A DNA stretch of 64,000 nucleotides from CALWZE01 sp036644375 (GCA_036644375.1 JAVXQD010000007.1:1-64000), one strand, 5' to 3'. Shown: positions 45,319 through 54,060, numbered from the stretch's first letter. Translations and numbers: made by a program. Notes: generated from the sequence alone by a model not told the origin.

Positions 45319-46787
45319 GAAAGAGCGGCATTTTATTGCCGATATTCAGCCTGCCGTCACTTTATGGCATAGGTTGCTTCGGAAAGGATGCATATTCATT
45401 TGTTGATTTTCTGCGTAAGGCAGGGCAAAGCTACTGGCAGATACTGCCGATTGGACCTACCGGGTACGGAGATTCTCCGTACCAGTCATATTCCGGCACG
45501 GCGGGAAACCCTCTTTTCATTGATATTGAGCTTTTGATGTTTGACAAGCTTTTGAGCTTTGACGAATGCCGAGAATATTGTGGTGTATTCAATGAATCGA
45601 AAATCAATTATGATCTTATACGAGAATCTCGTGAAAAGCTGTTGAGAATCGCCATAAGCCGCTTTGATTTTAAAAAAGCGGAATATTTGAAGTTTTGCAG
45701 AGACAATGAAAATTGGCTTGATGATTACGCAGTTTTCATGAGCATCAAAACTGCTCATAATGGAGATTCACTTTGGCTGTGGGACAAGCAGCTGCAAAAT
45801 AAAAACTCGGAAGAAGTTGCGCGATTTTCACTTGAGCACAAGGAAGAAATAAAATTTAATAAAGCCGTGCAGTATATTTTTTATACACAGTGGTTTGCGC
45901 TTAAAAGATATGCCAATAAAAACGGAGTCGAGATTATAGGTGATATACCGATATATGTCTCACAGGACAGCAGCGACTTCTGGGCAAAACCTGAATTGTT
46001 CTTGTTAGATGAAAGGATGGAGCCGTGTCTTGTTGCAGGATGCCCGCCGGACTATTTTTCGGAAGATGGGCAGCTGTGGGGCAACCCTATTTATAACTGG
46101 GCATATCACAAAAACACCGACTATCAGTGGTGGATAGACCGACTCGATTTCAGCTCGAGAATGTTTGACGTTGTCAGAATAGATCATTTCAGGGGATTGT
46201 ATGATTTTTGGGCTGTTCCATCGTCTGAAAAAAGCGCTAAAAACGGATGCTGGCTCAATGGTCCGGCAGACAGCTTTATTGACAGAATTAAACACTGCCT
46301 GCCCAAATTAAAGATTATTGCCGAGGATCTCGGTAAATTAAATGACGGTGTTGTTGAGCTGCTTCGATACAGCAGCTTTCCCGGAATGGCAGTTTTGCAG
46401 TTTGCTTTTGACGGGGACAGGAGCAACACCTATCTCCCGTACAACCTCAGCAAGAATACCGTTGCATACACTGCTACACATGATAATCCGACGACTCTTG
46501 AGTGGTACAACAATCTGTCGGACAAGCAGAGGATACAGGTACATACATATTTAAAAACATCCGATGGCAGAGGAACGGTTGATTCGATGATTGACGCAGT
46601 ATTGTCCTCGGTCGCAGATACGGCGGTTGTGCCGTTGTTTGATTATCTGATGCTTGACATGGAGGGAAGAATCAATGTTCCGTCTACTGTCGGTGACAAT
46701 TGGAATGTGCGAATAAGGCACGAACTTATCACGGACGAGCTTGCCGAAACTGTAAATAGAAAAACTTCAATATATGGAAGATGCTGA
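45315..46787 (+). CDS. malQ: 4-alpha-glucanotransferase (amylomaltase)
   Basis: A glycoside hydrolase family 77 enzyme of 490 residues that transfers glucan chains between malto-oligosaccharides in glycogen or maltose metabolism. Family features: LPSLYGIGCFGKDAYSFVD, ILPIGPTGYGDSPYQSYS, the nucleophile region VRIDHFRGLYDFWAVP, IAEDLG and the TATHDNPTTLEW segment. Its ATG overlaps the permease gene by four bases. No other glycogen or maltose gene lies close by. Confidence 0.95.
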   Translation: MRKSGILLPIFSLPSLYGIGCFGKDAYSFVDFLRKAGQSYWQILPIGPTGYGDSPYQSYSGTAGNPLFIDIELLMFDKLLSFDECREYCGVFNESKINYDLIRESREKLLRIAISRFDFKKAEYLKFCRDNENWLDDYAVFMSIKTAHNGDSLWLWDKQLQNKNSEEVARFSLEHKEEIKFNKAVQYIFYTQWFALKRYANKNGVEIIGDIPIYVSQDSSDFWAKPELFLLDERMEPCLVAGCPPDYFSEDGQLWGNPIYNWAYHKNTDYQWWIDRLDFSSRMFDVVRIDHFRGLYDFWAVPSSEKSAKNGCWLNGPADSFIDRIKHCLPKLKIIAEDLGKLNDGVVELLRYSSFPGMAVLQFAFDGDRSNTYLPYNLSKNTVAYTATHDNPTTLEWYNNLSDKQRIQVHTYLKTSDGRGTVDSMIDAVLSSVADTAVVPLFDYLMLDMEGRINVPSTVGDNWNVRIRHELITDELAETVNRKTSIYGRC

Positions 46788-46804
46788 TTTTAAGGAGGTC
46801 TATA

Positions 46805-47983
46805 ATGCCGGATTTTATCGCTCTTGCAAAATCAATCGAGAAGGAAGTTAAAGCTAACAGGCGATATCTGCACGAAAATGCCGAGGTAGGGGACAATCTG
46901 CCCAAAACAACTGCTTTTATAAAAAATAAGCTGACGGAATACGGATGTGCATATCAGGAGATATGCAAGTGCGGAATAGTTGCAAATATCGGAGCTAAAG
47001 GCGGAAAAACCATTTTAATCAGAGCCGACACGGACGCGCTGCCTCAGCAGGAGATAAGCGGAGAGAGCTTTTCTTGCAGAGACGGAGCGGCACATTCGTG
47101 CGGACACGATATACATACGGCGTCTCTTCTCGGCTGTGCAAAAATCTTAAAAGACATGGAGCACGAGCTCAGCGGAAATGTTAAGCTTGTATTTCAGCCG
47201 GACGAAGAGAAAATTTTCGGTGCGGTTAATATGATAAAAGCGGGAGTAATGGAAAATCCGAAAGTCGACGCGGCATTTTCCATGCATACTAATTTCGCGC
47301 TTAAGGCAGGTGAGTTCAATGTCCTTGGGGGAACATATCTCCCGTCAAGCGATATTTTTAAAATCAACATTTCAGGTGTAGGCACTCACAGCTCCGCTCC
47401 CGATAAGGGCGTAGATCCGATTTTGGCAGCGGCTAAAATAATCGACGGTGTTCAGACGCTGACCTCTCGTGAGATTGACGCTCTGACTCCGGTAATACTC
47501 ACGTTTGGGAGCGTTCATGCAGGCGAGGCGGCAAATGTAATACCGGAGACTGCGGAGCTTTGCGGAACAATCAGAGCCTTTGACAGAGACGTCCGAAATT
47601 GGGCAAAAAAGCGATTTTGCGAGATGACTGAGAGCATTGCAAAAACGTATCGCGCCGATGCAAAGGTCGAATTCACATCCGCCACGCCCGCAACCTATAA
47701 CGATCCGATAATGTCGGAAGATATTTTTAAATATCTCCGTGAGCTGTTCGGAAATGAAATTGTTTTCAGCAGAAATCTCAATGTTAAGGGTTCGGATGAC
47801 TTCGCATACTACTCCGAGCTTGTGCCGGGTGTTATGTATCATGTAGGTATGGGTACAGCCGAGGAGGGCTATACGGCGGGACTGCACAACCCTGCCGCTC
47901 GCTTTGATGAGGGCGCACTTGTGAACTCTGTTGCAGCGTTTGTTCAGATAGCCTATTGCTGGCTTGCAGAGCACGGACAATAA
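46805..47983 (+). CDS. M20-family amidohydrolase (N-acyl-amino-acid deacylase-like)
   Basis: A 392-residue zinc-dependent peptidase/deacylase of the M20D subfamily, with members that hydrolyse N-acetyl-L,L-diaminopimelate, N-acyl amino acids or indole-acetyl conjugates. Metal ligands lie in RADTDALPQQE and AHSCGHDIHTASLLG, with QPDEEK, and the C-terminal GSDDFAYYSELVPG. The substrate is not determined. ATG 46805 has TAAGGAGG upstream; an earlier in-frame ATG at 46781 overlaps malQ and lacks such a site. It ends the permease-malQ-deacylase run. Confidence 0.88.
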   Translation: MPDFIALAKSIEKEVKANRRYLHENAEVGDNLPKTTAFIKNKLTEYGCAYQEICKCGIVANIGAKGGKTILIRADTDALPQQEISGESFSCRDGAAHSCGHDIHTASLLGCAKILKDMEHELSGNVKLVFQPDEEKIFGAVNMIKAGVMENPKVDAAFSMHTNFALKAGEFNVLGGTYLPSSDIFKINISGVGTHSSAPDKGVDPILAAAKIIDGVQTLTSREIDALTPVILTFGSVHAGEAANVIPETAELCGTIRAFDRDVRNWAKKRFCEMTESIAKTYRADAKVEFTSATPATYNDPIMSEDIFKYLRELFGNEIVFSRNLNVKGSDDFAYYSELVPGVMYHVGMGTAEEGYTAGLHNPAARFDEGALVNSVAAFVQIAYCWLAEHGQ

Positions 47984-48061
47984 TTTCAATTCGGCGCAAG
48001 CAATGCTCGGGATATTTTCTTACAGCTGCTGAATCGGCAAACCAAAAGTTTGAAATTACAA

Positions 48062-48138
48062 AACAGAGCATATTCTAAACTCCTGTAAAATGGAATTGAC
48101 TAAATGTCAATTCCGAAGGAGCATGAGTATGCTCTGTT
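48062..48138. repeat. Composite palindrome with two alternative hairpins
   Basis: AACAGAGCATA (48062-48072) pairs with TATGCTCTGTT (48128-48138); CTCCT (48080) with AGGAG (48117); GGAATTGAC (48092-48100) with GTCAATTCC (48106-48114). Alternatively GAGCAT (48119) pairs with ATGCTC (48129), which excludes the outer stem. It sits between two convergent genes, where it may act as a terminator; on the minus strand T-rich sequence follows. The rest of the 47984-48200 gap shows nothing recognisable. Confidence 0.6.
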
Positions 48139-48200
48139 CTTTTGGGGCTGTTTTTGTTATGCGGATTCTGTTGCTCCGGAGGGAAAACTGCTGGGCTCGG

Positions 48201-49736
48201 TCACATCATCGGCGCAAAAAGTCTCAGCACTGCATTTAGCATTCTGTGCAGTGAGCCGATTTTCGTGCAATCCTCAAGAGTCACGGGCGTGCTGACCTTT
48301 AATGTTTCCGTGAAATCGTCAAAAACTTCAATTACGGATTTTGTTTTGAACATCCACACAGCACATTCATAGTGAAGGTACAGGCTTCGAAAATCAAGAT
48401 TTATACTGCCGACAACAGAAATTTCATCATCCGCCACAAAGGTCTTGCTGTGGATAAATCCGGGTGTGTATTTATAGATTTTTATTCCGGAGGATATAAG
48501 CTCTTCAAAGTGTGAGATTGCCACCGAATAGGCATACCACTTGTCGGGTATTTTCGGTAAAATAATCCGAACGTCCACCCCGCGCTTTGAGGCAAAGCAC
48601 AGTGAGGTCGTCATCTCATTGTCAAGAATAAGATAAGGCGTCGTGATATACACATATTTCTTTGCATTGTTGATAATGTCGAGATAGACAAATTTTCCGA
48701 CAGTTTCATCATCAAGGGGACAATCCCCGTACGGTGCGGAAAATCCGTCGCATTTGAACTTGTCCGACTCACAGGGAAGGGGACGAAAGGACTCAAAGTT
48801 GGATTCTTCCGAGCCTGACAAAAGCCACATTTGCAAAAACATGATTGCAAATGTGTAGGCAGCGTCGCCCCTCAGAAGGACAGAGGAGTCCTTCCAATGC
48901 CCGAAACGCTCCTCAACATTGATGTATTCATCACCTATATTGATTCCGCCGCATATGGCGCTGATACCATCCACAACACAAATTTTTCTATGATCGCGGT
49001 TGTTTTGAAGAACAGATAAAAAGGGCACAAAAGGACTGAATACTTTTGCTTTAATGCCAAACTGTTCAAGTTTACGAAAATATTTATATGGCAGTACGGA
49101 ACCGCTTCCGACTCCGTCATAAATTACTCTGACATCAACGCCCTGAGTGACTTTTTCTTTTAATATTTCAAGCACACTATTCCACATGGTGCCTTCTTTT
49201 ATTATAAAATATTCAAGAAAAATATACCGCTTTGCTTTTTTAAGTTCGTTTATCATCGCCGTCCACTTCTTTTCTCCGGTGGGAAGATAAGTGGTTTCGG
49301 TGTTTTCGGAAATCGGATATCCGCCGTAATTATTCATGTAGTAGGCAAAATCAAGCTGGTTGTTATCTGCTTTTTCAATGTCCTTCAATACCTCTGTGCG
49401 CTGGGCAATATACGGCGCGGTAATTTCATAAGAACTGTCCAACCGCTTTTTATAGCTTTTCGTCAATTTTTGCATTTGTATCAGCAGAAAAAACAGACCT
49501 CCGAAAAGCGGAAACAGCATTATCGGAACAATCCATGCCATTTTAAAGGTTGGATTTTCCTTTCTGCCAATTATGTGAAGCACAACGATTATGCTCAGCA
49601 CATTTAGAATTAACGACATGATTGCAGAGCCTTTGATTTTAAGCAGAACCGCTATAATAAGAAGTATCTGGGCAATCAGCAAAAATGCCACGATAAAAGT
49701 TTGGCTTAAAATGCGTTTGAACAGCTTGCTGATCAT
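48201..49736 (-). CDS. cls: Cardiolipin synthase
   Basis: Joins phosphatidylglycerol molecules to form cardiolipin. About 511 residues: two or three N-terminal membrane helices (residues about 10-90) and two phospholipase D catalytic repeats, RDHRKICVVDG (His249, Lys251) followed by GGINIGDEY, and IHSKTFVADDEISVVGSINLD-type sequence near the end. The architecture matches bacterial ClsA-type enzymes. GAGG lies eight bases ahead of the ATG at 49736; a GTG at 49745 is the alternative. It is convergent to the deacylase gene. Confidence 0.95.
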   Translation of the reverse strand: MISKLFKRILSQTFIVAFLLIAQILLIIAVLLKIKGSAIMSLILNVLSIIVVLHIIGRKENPTFKMAWIVPIMLFPLFGGLFFLLIQMQKLTKSYKKRLDSSYEITAPYIAQRTEVLKDIEKADNNQLDFAYYMNNYGGYPISENTETTYLPTGEKKWTAMINELKKAKRYIFLEYFIIKEGTMWNSVLEILKEKVTQGVDVRVIYDGVGSGSVLPYKYFRKLEQFGIKAKVFSPFVPFLSVLQNNRDHRKICVVDGISAICGGINIGDEYINVEERFGHWKDSSVLLRGDAAYTFAIMFLQMWLLSGSEESNFESFRPLPCESDKFKCDGFSAPYGDCPLDDETVGKFVYLDIINNAKKYVYITTPYLILDNEMTTSLCFASKRGVDVRIILPKIPDKWYAYSVAISHFEELISSGIKIYKYTPGFIHSKTFVADDEISVVGSINLDFRSLYLHYECAVWMFKTKSVIEVFDDFTETLKVSTPVTLEDCTKIGSLHRMLNAVLRLFAPMM

Positions 49737-49745
49737 GTACTTCAC

Positions 49746-50373
49746 CTCTTTTTTAACATTTTACAGGTTGCAGACGGAAAGGTCAAGGCAACAGCTGCTT
49801 TATCATACAACGACTCATGCGAAAATTTTCACGCAATAGCTGATTGAAATTTTTAAGTAAAACCGTTTGCAGCAAAATTTCATATAAATTAAGTAAGCTG
49901 CAAGATTAAAAAATCATCTGACATTGACCGCGCCGGCGATGAACAAAGCTCTATTTCGATTTTTTATGTGTCGAATCTCTAAAATATGACTCGGCAGATT
50001 TTTCTATATTTAATATCTTGGCATTTGACAAAACGCAAATCTTCGTTTTTTAAGCGACTAAGCTAATGTTATTAATTTGCGCCGCGTATTTTTGCGCGAT
50101 TTTATCAGCTCTGATTTGTTTTTTCGCTTTGGCTATTTTCGGAGTTAAATCGGACTGTGGATTAATTTTACCAACCGCTATAAGCTATTTTATTGCAGCG
50201 CTTTGCGGCGTAGGGATAAGTGTTTTTGCTGCAGCAATAAAAGCATTCTCAATTTCATGATATATTAAAAGGCGGTGAAGAAGATAAATTATATTGCAGA
50301 TTGGCGCAATGACAAGTGCGATTTTGCTGTATTTTAATCTCGCAGGTTTGACTACTGAAAAAAGTGCTTGCAT
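49746..50373. other. Mostly non-coding stretch
   Basis: A 630-base AT-rich region upstream of the toxin module. It contains one short open frame (separate entry) but no promoter, RNA family or repeat that I recognise. I see no trace of insertion-sequence ends. Confidence 0.4.
50066..50260 (+). CDS. Possible small membrane protein
   Basis: An open frame of 64 residues that is strongly hydrophobic, with two likely membrane segments (LLICAAYFCAILSALICFF and a second ending VGISVFAAAIKA). There is no clear ribosome site or homolog that I recognise; a short downstream open frame from a TTG at 50294 ends at 50386. Low support; it could be a remnant. Confidence 0.3.
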   Translation: MLLICAAYFCAILSALICFFALAIFGVKSDCGLILPTAISYFIAALCGVGISVFAAAIKAFSIS

Positions 50374-50508
50374 CTACGGAAGCTGAGAGCTTGAAGTAAC
50401 AAAGAAAATTGCTTTGAAAACAACAAAAAGTCCCGAAGGATTGGGACTTTTTGCTTGCTCATTAAGCTGTTCCTTAGCTGTGAGTTTTGAAAACTCATTA
50501 CAAGTCAT
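50374..50508 (-). CDS. Possible small protein divergent from the toxin module
   Basis: A 44-codon open frame, starting MTCNEFSKLTAKEQLNEQAK, with GGTGGTGAGG directly before the ATG at 50508. The composition is like small proteins of mobile elements, but I recognise no family. The terminator hairpin at 50425-50452 falls inside it, which argues for a truncated remnant. A minus-strand promoter lies in the operator region (TTGCAC rev-comp at 50599-50604). Confidence 0.4.
   Translation of the reverse strand: MTCNEFSKLTAKEQLNEQAKSPNPSGLFVVFKAIFFVTSSSQLP
50425..50452. terminator. Terminator-like hairpin in the accessory region
   Basis: AAAAAGTCCC and GGGACTTTTT pair perfectly around an 8-base loop, with flanks that suit either strand. 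Confidence 0.65.
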
Positions 50509-50596
50509 AACCTCACCACCCTTGCTATTAATTTGTGTTAGCTCCTTTCTTTTGCTTGCCCCTTGCCTAACCTCTAAATATATTCAGCACGATTAT

Positions 50597-50670
50597 TAGT
50601 GCAATGCTATTGGTAATTTGCACTACTTTTAGTGTTAACAACTATTGGTTTTGCACTTGATTTCGTGCAA
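50597..50670. promoter_or_regulatory. Candidate operator array for the XRE protein
   Basis: Two inverted repeats of one half-site: TAGTGCAA (50597-50604) with TTGCACTA (50618-50625), and TTGCAC (50651-50656) with GTGCAA (50665-50670). A TGTTAACA palindrome at 50633-50640 lies midway. The array covers the -35 region of the XRE promoter and a divergent minus-strand promoter, so binding of the XRE antitoxin would repress both. Binding is inferred, not shown. Confidence 0.6.
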
Positions 50671-50685
50671 TTACGATGCTATAAT
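50657..50685 (+). promoter_or_regulatory. Predicted promoter for the XRE-zeta module
   Basis: TTGATT at 50657-50662 and TATAAT at 50680-50685 with a 17-base spacer. The -35 lies between the arms of the second inverted repeat. Confidence 0.6.
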
Positions 50686-50706
50686 GTAATTATGGGAGTG
50701 ATGAGT

Positions 50707-50919
50707 ATGCCGTTGAAGTTTAAAATAGATATACTGAGGGCGTTGAAAGAAGCGGGGTACAATACTAACCGAATAAGAACAGAGGGGACGCTTAGCCAGT
50801 CGACACTTCAAAAGCTCAGGAATGGCGGTCAATTATCCTGGTCTAACGTAGAAACCATTTGCAAGCTACTCAACTGCCAGCCGGGCGATATCATGGAGTA
50901 TGTGGAGGACACAGAATGA
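50707..50919 (+). CDS. XRE/Cro-type antitoxin-like regulator
   Basis: A 70-residue helix-turn-helix protein with FKIDILRALKEAGYNTNRIR, the recognition area GTLSQSTLQKLRNGG, and a LSWSNVETICKLLNCQPGDI tail, typical of small single-domain Cro/CI proteins. The ATG at 50707 has GGGAG eight bases upstream; ATGs at 50692 and 50701 are less well placed. The stop overlaps the zeta-like toxin start by 4 bases (ATGA). By analogy with PezA-PezT I infer it neutralises the toxin and represses the operon. Confidence 0.75.
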   Translation: MPLKFKIDILRALKEAGYNTNRIRTEGTLSQSTLQKLRNGGQLSWSNVETICKLLNCQPGDIMEYVEDTE

Positions 50920-51476
50920 AAACCTACACAATCATAGGTGGAATAAACGGAGCCGGGAAGTCCAGCTTTACCGGCTCGCTTAAATATCAAATTGACGACT
51001 TGGGAATAGTTGTTGATGTTGATAAAATCACAGCTGAAAAGTACAACGGTGACAGCTACGTTGGTGGTCAGGCTGCAATATCACAAATTGAAAACTGCTT
51101 AGCAGAGGGCGTAAATTTTACGCAGGAAACTACACTTTCAGGTGGTTACACAAAGCGTGTTGCAAAGCAGGCTAAGGAAGCGGGATACTACATTAGAATG
51201 TTTTATATAGGGATTGATACTATTGCAGAAAGCAGAAGCAGAATTAACAACCGTGTGAAGCTTGGTGGGCATGATATTCCAGATGCTGATATCGAACGCC
51301 GCTTTATTGCCAGATTCAGCTCACTGTCAAAGATACTGCCATTCTGTAATGTGGTTGCGTTTTTCGATAACCGAAATGGGTTTGTAGAAGTTGGTGAATA
51401 TCGAAACGGCGAAATTATTCAACGTGGTAACTATTGCCCTATGTGGCTAAAAGAACTGACAAGTAACGTCAAATAA
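50916..51476 (+). CDS. Zeta-toxin-like P-loop kinase
   Basis: A 186-residue P-loop protein of the COG4185/zeta kinase type. It has Walker A in TIIGGINGAGKSSFTG (8-17), VVDVDKIT (Asp34, Asp36), NFTQETTLSGG (Glu71) and a GGHDIPDADIERRF region with basic residues. Known zeta toxins phosphorylate UDP-N-acetylglucosamine and block wall synthesis, but whether this short version uses that substrate is unknown. The ATG is within the antitoxin stop codon, so the two are translationally coupled. A terminator follows. The compact size and location next to tRNA-Val suggest an acquired module. Confidence 0.75.
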   Translation: MKTYTIIGGINGAGKSSFTGSLKYQIDDLGIVVDVDKITAEKYNGDSYVGGQAAISQIENCLAEGVNFTQETTLSGGYTKRVAKQAKEAGYYIRMFYIGIDTIAESRSRINNRVKLGGHDIPDADIERRFIARFSSLSKILPFCNVVAFFDNRNGFVEVGEYRNGEIIQRGNYCPMWLKELTSNVK

Positions 51477-51489
51477 CCAAACCCAAATT

Positions 51490-51517
51490 AAAAAGCACCC
51501 CGCAAAGGGTGCTTTTT
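51490..51517 (+). terminator. Rho-independent terminator after the XRE-zeta module
   Basis: AAAAAGCACCC and GGGTGCTTTTT pair perfectly around a CGCAAA loop, 14 bases past the toxin stop codon. Confidence 0.85.
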
Positions 51518-51538
51518 AATAATGATTTTTCGGCAAAC

Positions 51539-51587
51539 AAAAAAGCCTCGCAAACGCCTATTAATACGGCATTTGCGAGGCTTTTTT
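51539..51587 (-). terminator. Terminator after tRNA-Val
   Basis: AAAAAAGCCTCGCAAACGCC and its near-perfect complement form a long stem ending in TTTTTT on the minus strand, right after the tRNA 3' end. Confidence 0.85.
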
Positions 51588-51590
51588 AAT

Positions 51591-51666
51591 TGGTGGACGA
51601 TACAGGGCTCGAACCTGTGACCCCTTGCACGTCAAGCAAGTGCTCTACCAGCTGAGCTAATCGTCC
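51591..51666 (-). tRNA. tRNA-Val (GAC)
   Basis: A 76-base tRNA on the minus strand, read as GGACGAT acceptor stem, GCTC/GAGC D-stem, anticodon stem CTTGC/GCAAG with loop TTGACGT, and TTCGAGC T-loop. The anticodon GAC reads GUC valine codons. The CCA end is encoded. A consensus promoter and a terminator enclose it, so it is a single-gene unit. Confidence 0.97.
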
Positions 51667-51686
51667 ATTTGCAGTGTGCGAGAATT

Positions 51687-51715
51687 ATTATATTATAAAT
51701 GTCGTTTGATGTCAA
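51687..51715 (-). promoter_or_regulatory. Consensus promoter for tRNA-Val
   Basis: On the minus strand TTGACA (51710-51715) and TATAAT (51687-51692) are separated by exactly 17 bases. Confidence 0.85.
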
Positions 51716-51746
51716 TACTTAAATATAAACGAATAATAAATACTTG

Positions 51747-51775
51747 TTTCAACTTTTTTGATTTTAAGCTATAAT
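51747..51775 (+). promoter_or_regulatory. Predicted promoter for the DUF2142 gene
   Basis: TATAAT at 51770-51775 with a weak -35 (TTTCAA, 51747-51752) at 17-base spacing, 80 bases before the start. Confidence 0.45.
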
Positions 51776-51855
51776 AACAACTGACAGCCGGATGGATGTG
51801 GAGATATTCCGAATATGAAGCAACCAAATTCCAATGGCTTTGCACGGAGGTAATA

Positions 51856-54003
51856 ATGCGATTTTGGAGCAGAATGAAAGTTTTTTTAAAAAAGCACAGG
51901 CATATAATCGGAATGGCAGCTGTGCTTGTATGCGGCTTGTTTTTATCGGTATGGTTTGCATACTCAAGTCTGTCAAAACTTGAAAACAGAGCTGAGTATA
52001 GAATAATCAACGATGATTATTCGCTCAAAACCGTCACGCTTGCGGATGATAATGAAATTGCTCAGAAATTCTGGATCGGCGCGAATGACAGAATTTACGG
52101 GGTTCGCGTAAAGATTCAAAATGACGGAGCGCAAAGCGGCCTCGTCACGGCGGTGCTGCGCGATGTGCAGACCGGATCTGTGGTCGGTACAAGCTCCGCG
52201 AGTGCCTCGGAAATTAAAAACGATGATTTCACATCTTTTTTCTTCGATAAATCAGTCAATACGCAAAGAAGAACTCAGTTTGAACTGCTGATTTCCTCTG
52301 ATTCTCAGCAGGCGGACATGATTTCAGTTTGGAAAAGCGAAGCTTCCAAGCCGTCATTTGAATTGTTTGAAAACGGCTCAAAATCCGAGGGTACAATTGC
52401 GTTGCAGGTAGCGACAAGATTTGTCACAAAATCGGTCGGATTATTTTACATTATATTTTCTGCCGGACTTACAATTGCCGCCGCGCTGCTGTATTGGATG
52501 ATTTTTTGCAAAAAAGCGAAAATCGAAAATATATTTGTGATTTTAACAATTGCGGTGGGACTGGTATTTTGCTTTTTTACCCCGCAGTTTGCCGCCCCGG
52601 ACGAATATGTGCACTATGCGAATTCGTATTATTATTCGAGCAAAATTCTCGGGATACAGGCGATGGATGAAAATGGTATGCTGTTGGTGCGTGAATGCGA
52701 TGTGCCGGACAATGAAAATCTTTTTGTGAAATCCCACTGCTATGACCCGTTTGCGTACACGGAGCTCTCAGAGGGGTTTGCTGTCGGAAGTAAATCGGTT
52801 GAGCGCATGGTTCCTGTAAAAGCAAATGTGGTTAAATATGTGTTTCCCGCAATGTACGCTCCGCAGATTATAGGTATAACCGCCGCAAGGCTTCTTGAGC
52901 TCGGATACGGGTACACCTTGCTGTTTGCAAGAATTGCAAATTTGTTTATGTTCGCGGCACTCGGCTGGCTTGCCATAAAAAAGCTCCCGTTCGGAAAAAC
53001 AATTATGTTCACAGTTGCGTCATTCCCGATGTACCTGCAGCTGGCAGGCAGCTTGTGCTACGATACGTTCGTCAATGGACTGAGCTTTTTATTTATAGCA
53101 CTGACAATGAATTTTGCGTTCAGCGATAAAAAAATGAATTGGAAAAGAACTCTGGCGCTTGCCGCCTGCGGTGCGCTTTTGTCACCCGGAAAATCAATTT
53201 ATATTCTTATAGTTGCGCTGTGCTTTATTATTTCCAAAGACAGGTTCAATAGCAGTACCAACGCGATTGTCTCAAAAGCGGCAATCGTTTTGGCATCTCT
53301 GATTACATGGATAAAGTACAATATACTTACGATTGGAATGCTGTTCAGAAGCAACATTGCCGCCGCCGTCCATGCCCCGATATTGAGTGGCAGATACAGC
53401 CTTACGGCTATGCACTCAGCAGGAGGTGTGCAGAGTGCAATGAAGTCTGTAATTCCGGTTGTTTCCGCGGCTTCCGGAGAAATACTGCCAAACGGAGACT
53501 CTGTATACTTTTTTACATTCGGATATATGCTCACGCATATTGAACAGACGCTTGCTCTTTTAATAAATTCAATTCATCAAAATCTGCCTTTGTATTTGCA
53601 GGGAATTATAGGCGGCAGACTTGGCGAACAGATTGTCACCAATGTGGAAATCAGTTGGGTTTTGATAATCGGACTGCTTATCTGTGCACTGCTTGCAACC
53701 GTTCGTGTTGAGGGAGAGGATATTCCGCTTATCGGATGGAAAAAGCTGTGGACGTTTTTGATTGCACTTGCGGTGGCGGGCGCGGTATTTCTCGTCAGCT
53801 TTACGTGGACACCCGCAAATTATACAACACTGTTCGGAGTTCAGGGTCGGTATTTTATTCCCGTGATACCGCTGGTGCTTTTTGCACTGACAAACAAAAC
53901 GCTAATGCTGAAAAAAAACATAGACCGCCCTATTTTAATGTCCGTAGCCTGTCTTGATATTTTAGTGCTGTATGATGCATTCTCAATAATCTGTACACGC
54001 TGA
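51856..54003 (+). CDS. DUF2142 polytopic membrane protein
   Basis: A 715-residue integral membrane protein of the DUF2142 family, of unknown but probably glycan- or polymer-related function (members resemble membrane glycosyltransferases). An N-terminal helix (residues 15-35) is followed by an extracytoplasmic region to about residue 195, with beta-rich DDYSLKTVTLADDNE and VKIQNDGAQSG, then about ten hydrophobic helices. The family loop PQFAAPDEYVHYANSYYY is visible, just after a helix. GGAGG lies five bases before ATG 51856, so the longer frame from 51796 is not used. The gene stands alone. Confidence 0.75.
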   Translation: MRFWSRMKVFLKKHRHIIGMAAVLVCGLFLSVWFAYSSLSKLENRAEYRIINDDYSLKTVTLADDNEIAQKFWIGANDRIYGVRVKIQNDGAQSGLVTAVLRDVQTGSVVGTSSASASEIKNDDFTSFFFDKSVNTQRRTQFELLISSDSQQADMISVWKSEASKPSFELFENGSKSEGTIALQVATRFVTKSVGLFYIIFSAGLTIAAALLYWMIFCKKAKIENIFVILTIAVGLVFCFFTPQFAAPDEYVHYANSYYYSSKILGIQAMDENGMLLVRECDVPDNENLFVKSHCYDPFAYTELSEGFAVGSKSVERMVPVKANVVKYVFPAMYAPQIIGITAARLLELGYGYTLLFARIANLFMFAALGWLAIKKLPFGKTIMFTVASFPMYLQLAGSLCYDTFVNGLSFLFIALTMNFAFSDKKMNWKRTLALAACGALLSPGKSIYILIVALCFIISKDRFNSSTNAIVSKAAIVLASLITWIKYNILTIGMLFRSNIAAAVHAPILSGRYSLTAMHSAGGVQSAMKSVIPVVSAASGEILPNGDSVYFFTFGYMLTHIEQTLALLINSIHQNLPLYLQGIIGGRLGEQIVTNVEISWVLIIGLLICALLATVRVEGEDIPLIGWKKLWTFLIALAVAGAVFLVSFTWTPANYTTLFGVQGRYFIPVIPLVLFALTNKTLMLKKNIDRPILMSVACLDILVLYDAFSIICTR

Positions 54004-54060
54004 ACAATTCGGCTGAGAGCGATTAGGACAAAGCAATCAATACAATATTCACAATCGTAT

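Noticed and set aside
51541..51666. tRNA-Val as an attachment site for an integrated element
   Set aside because: I found no second copy of the tRNA 3' end within the preceding 2 kb and no integrase gene.
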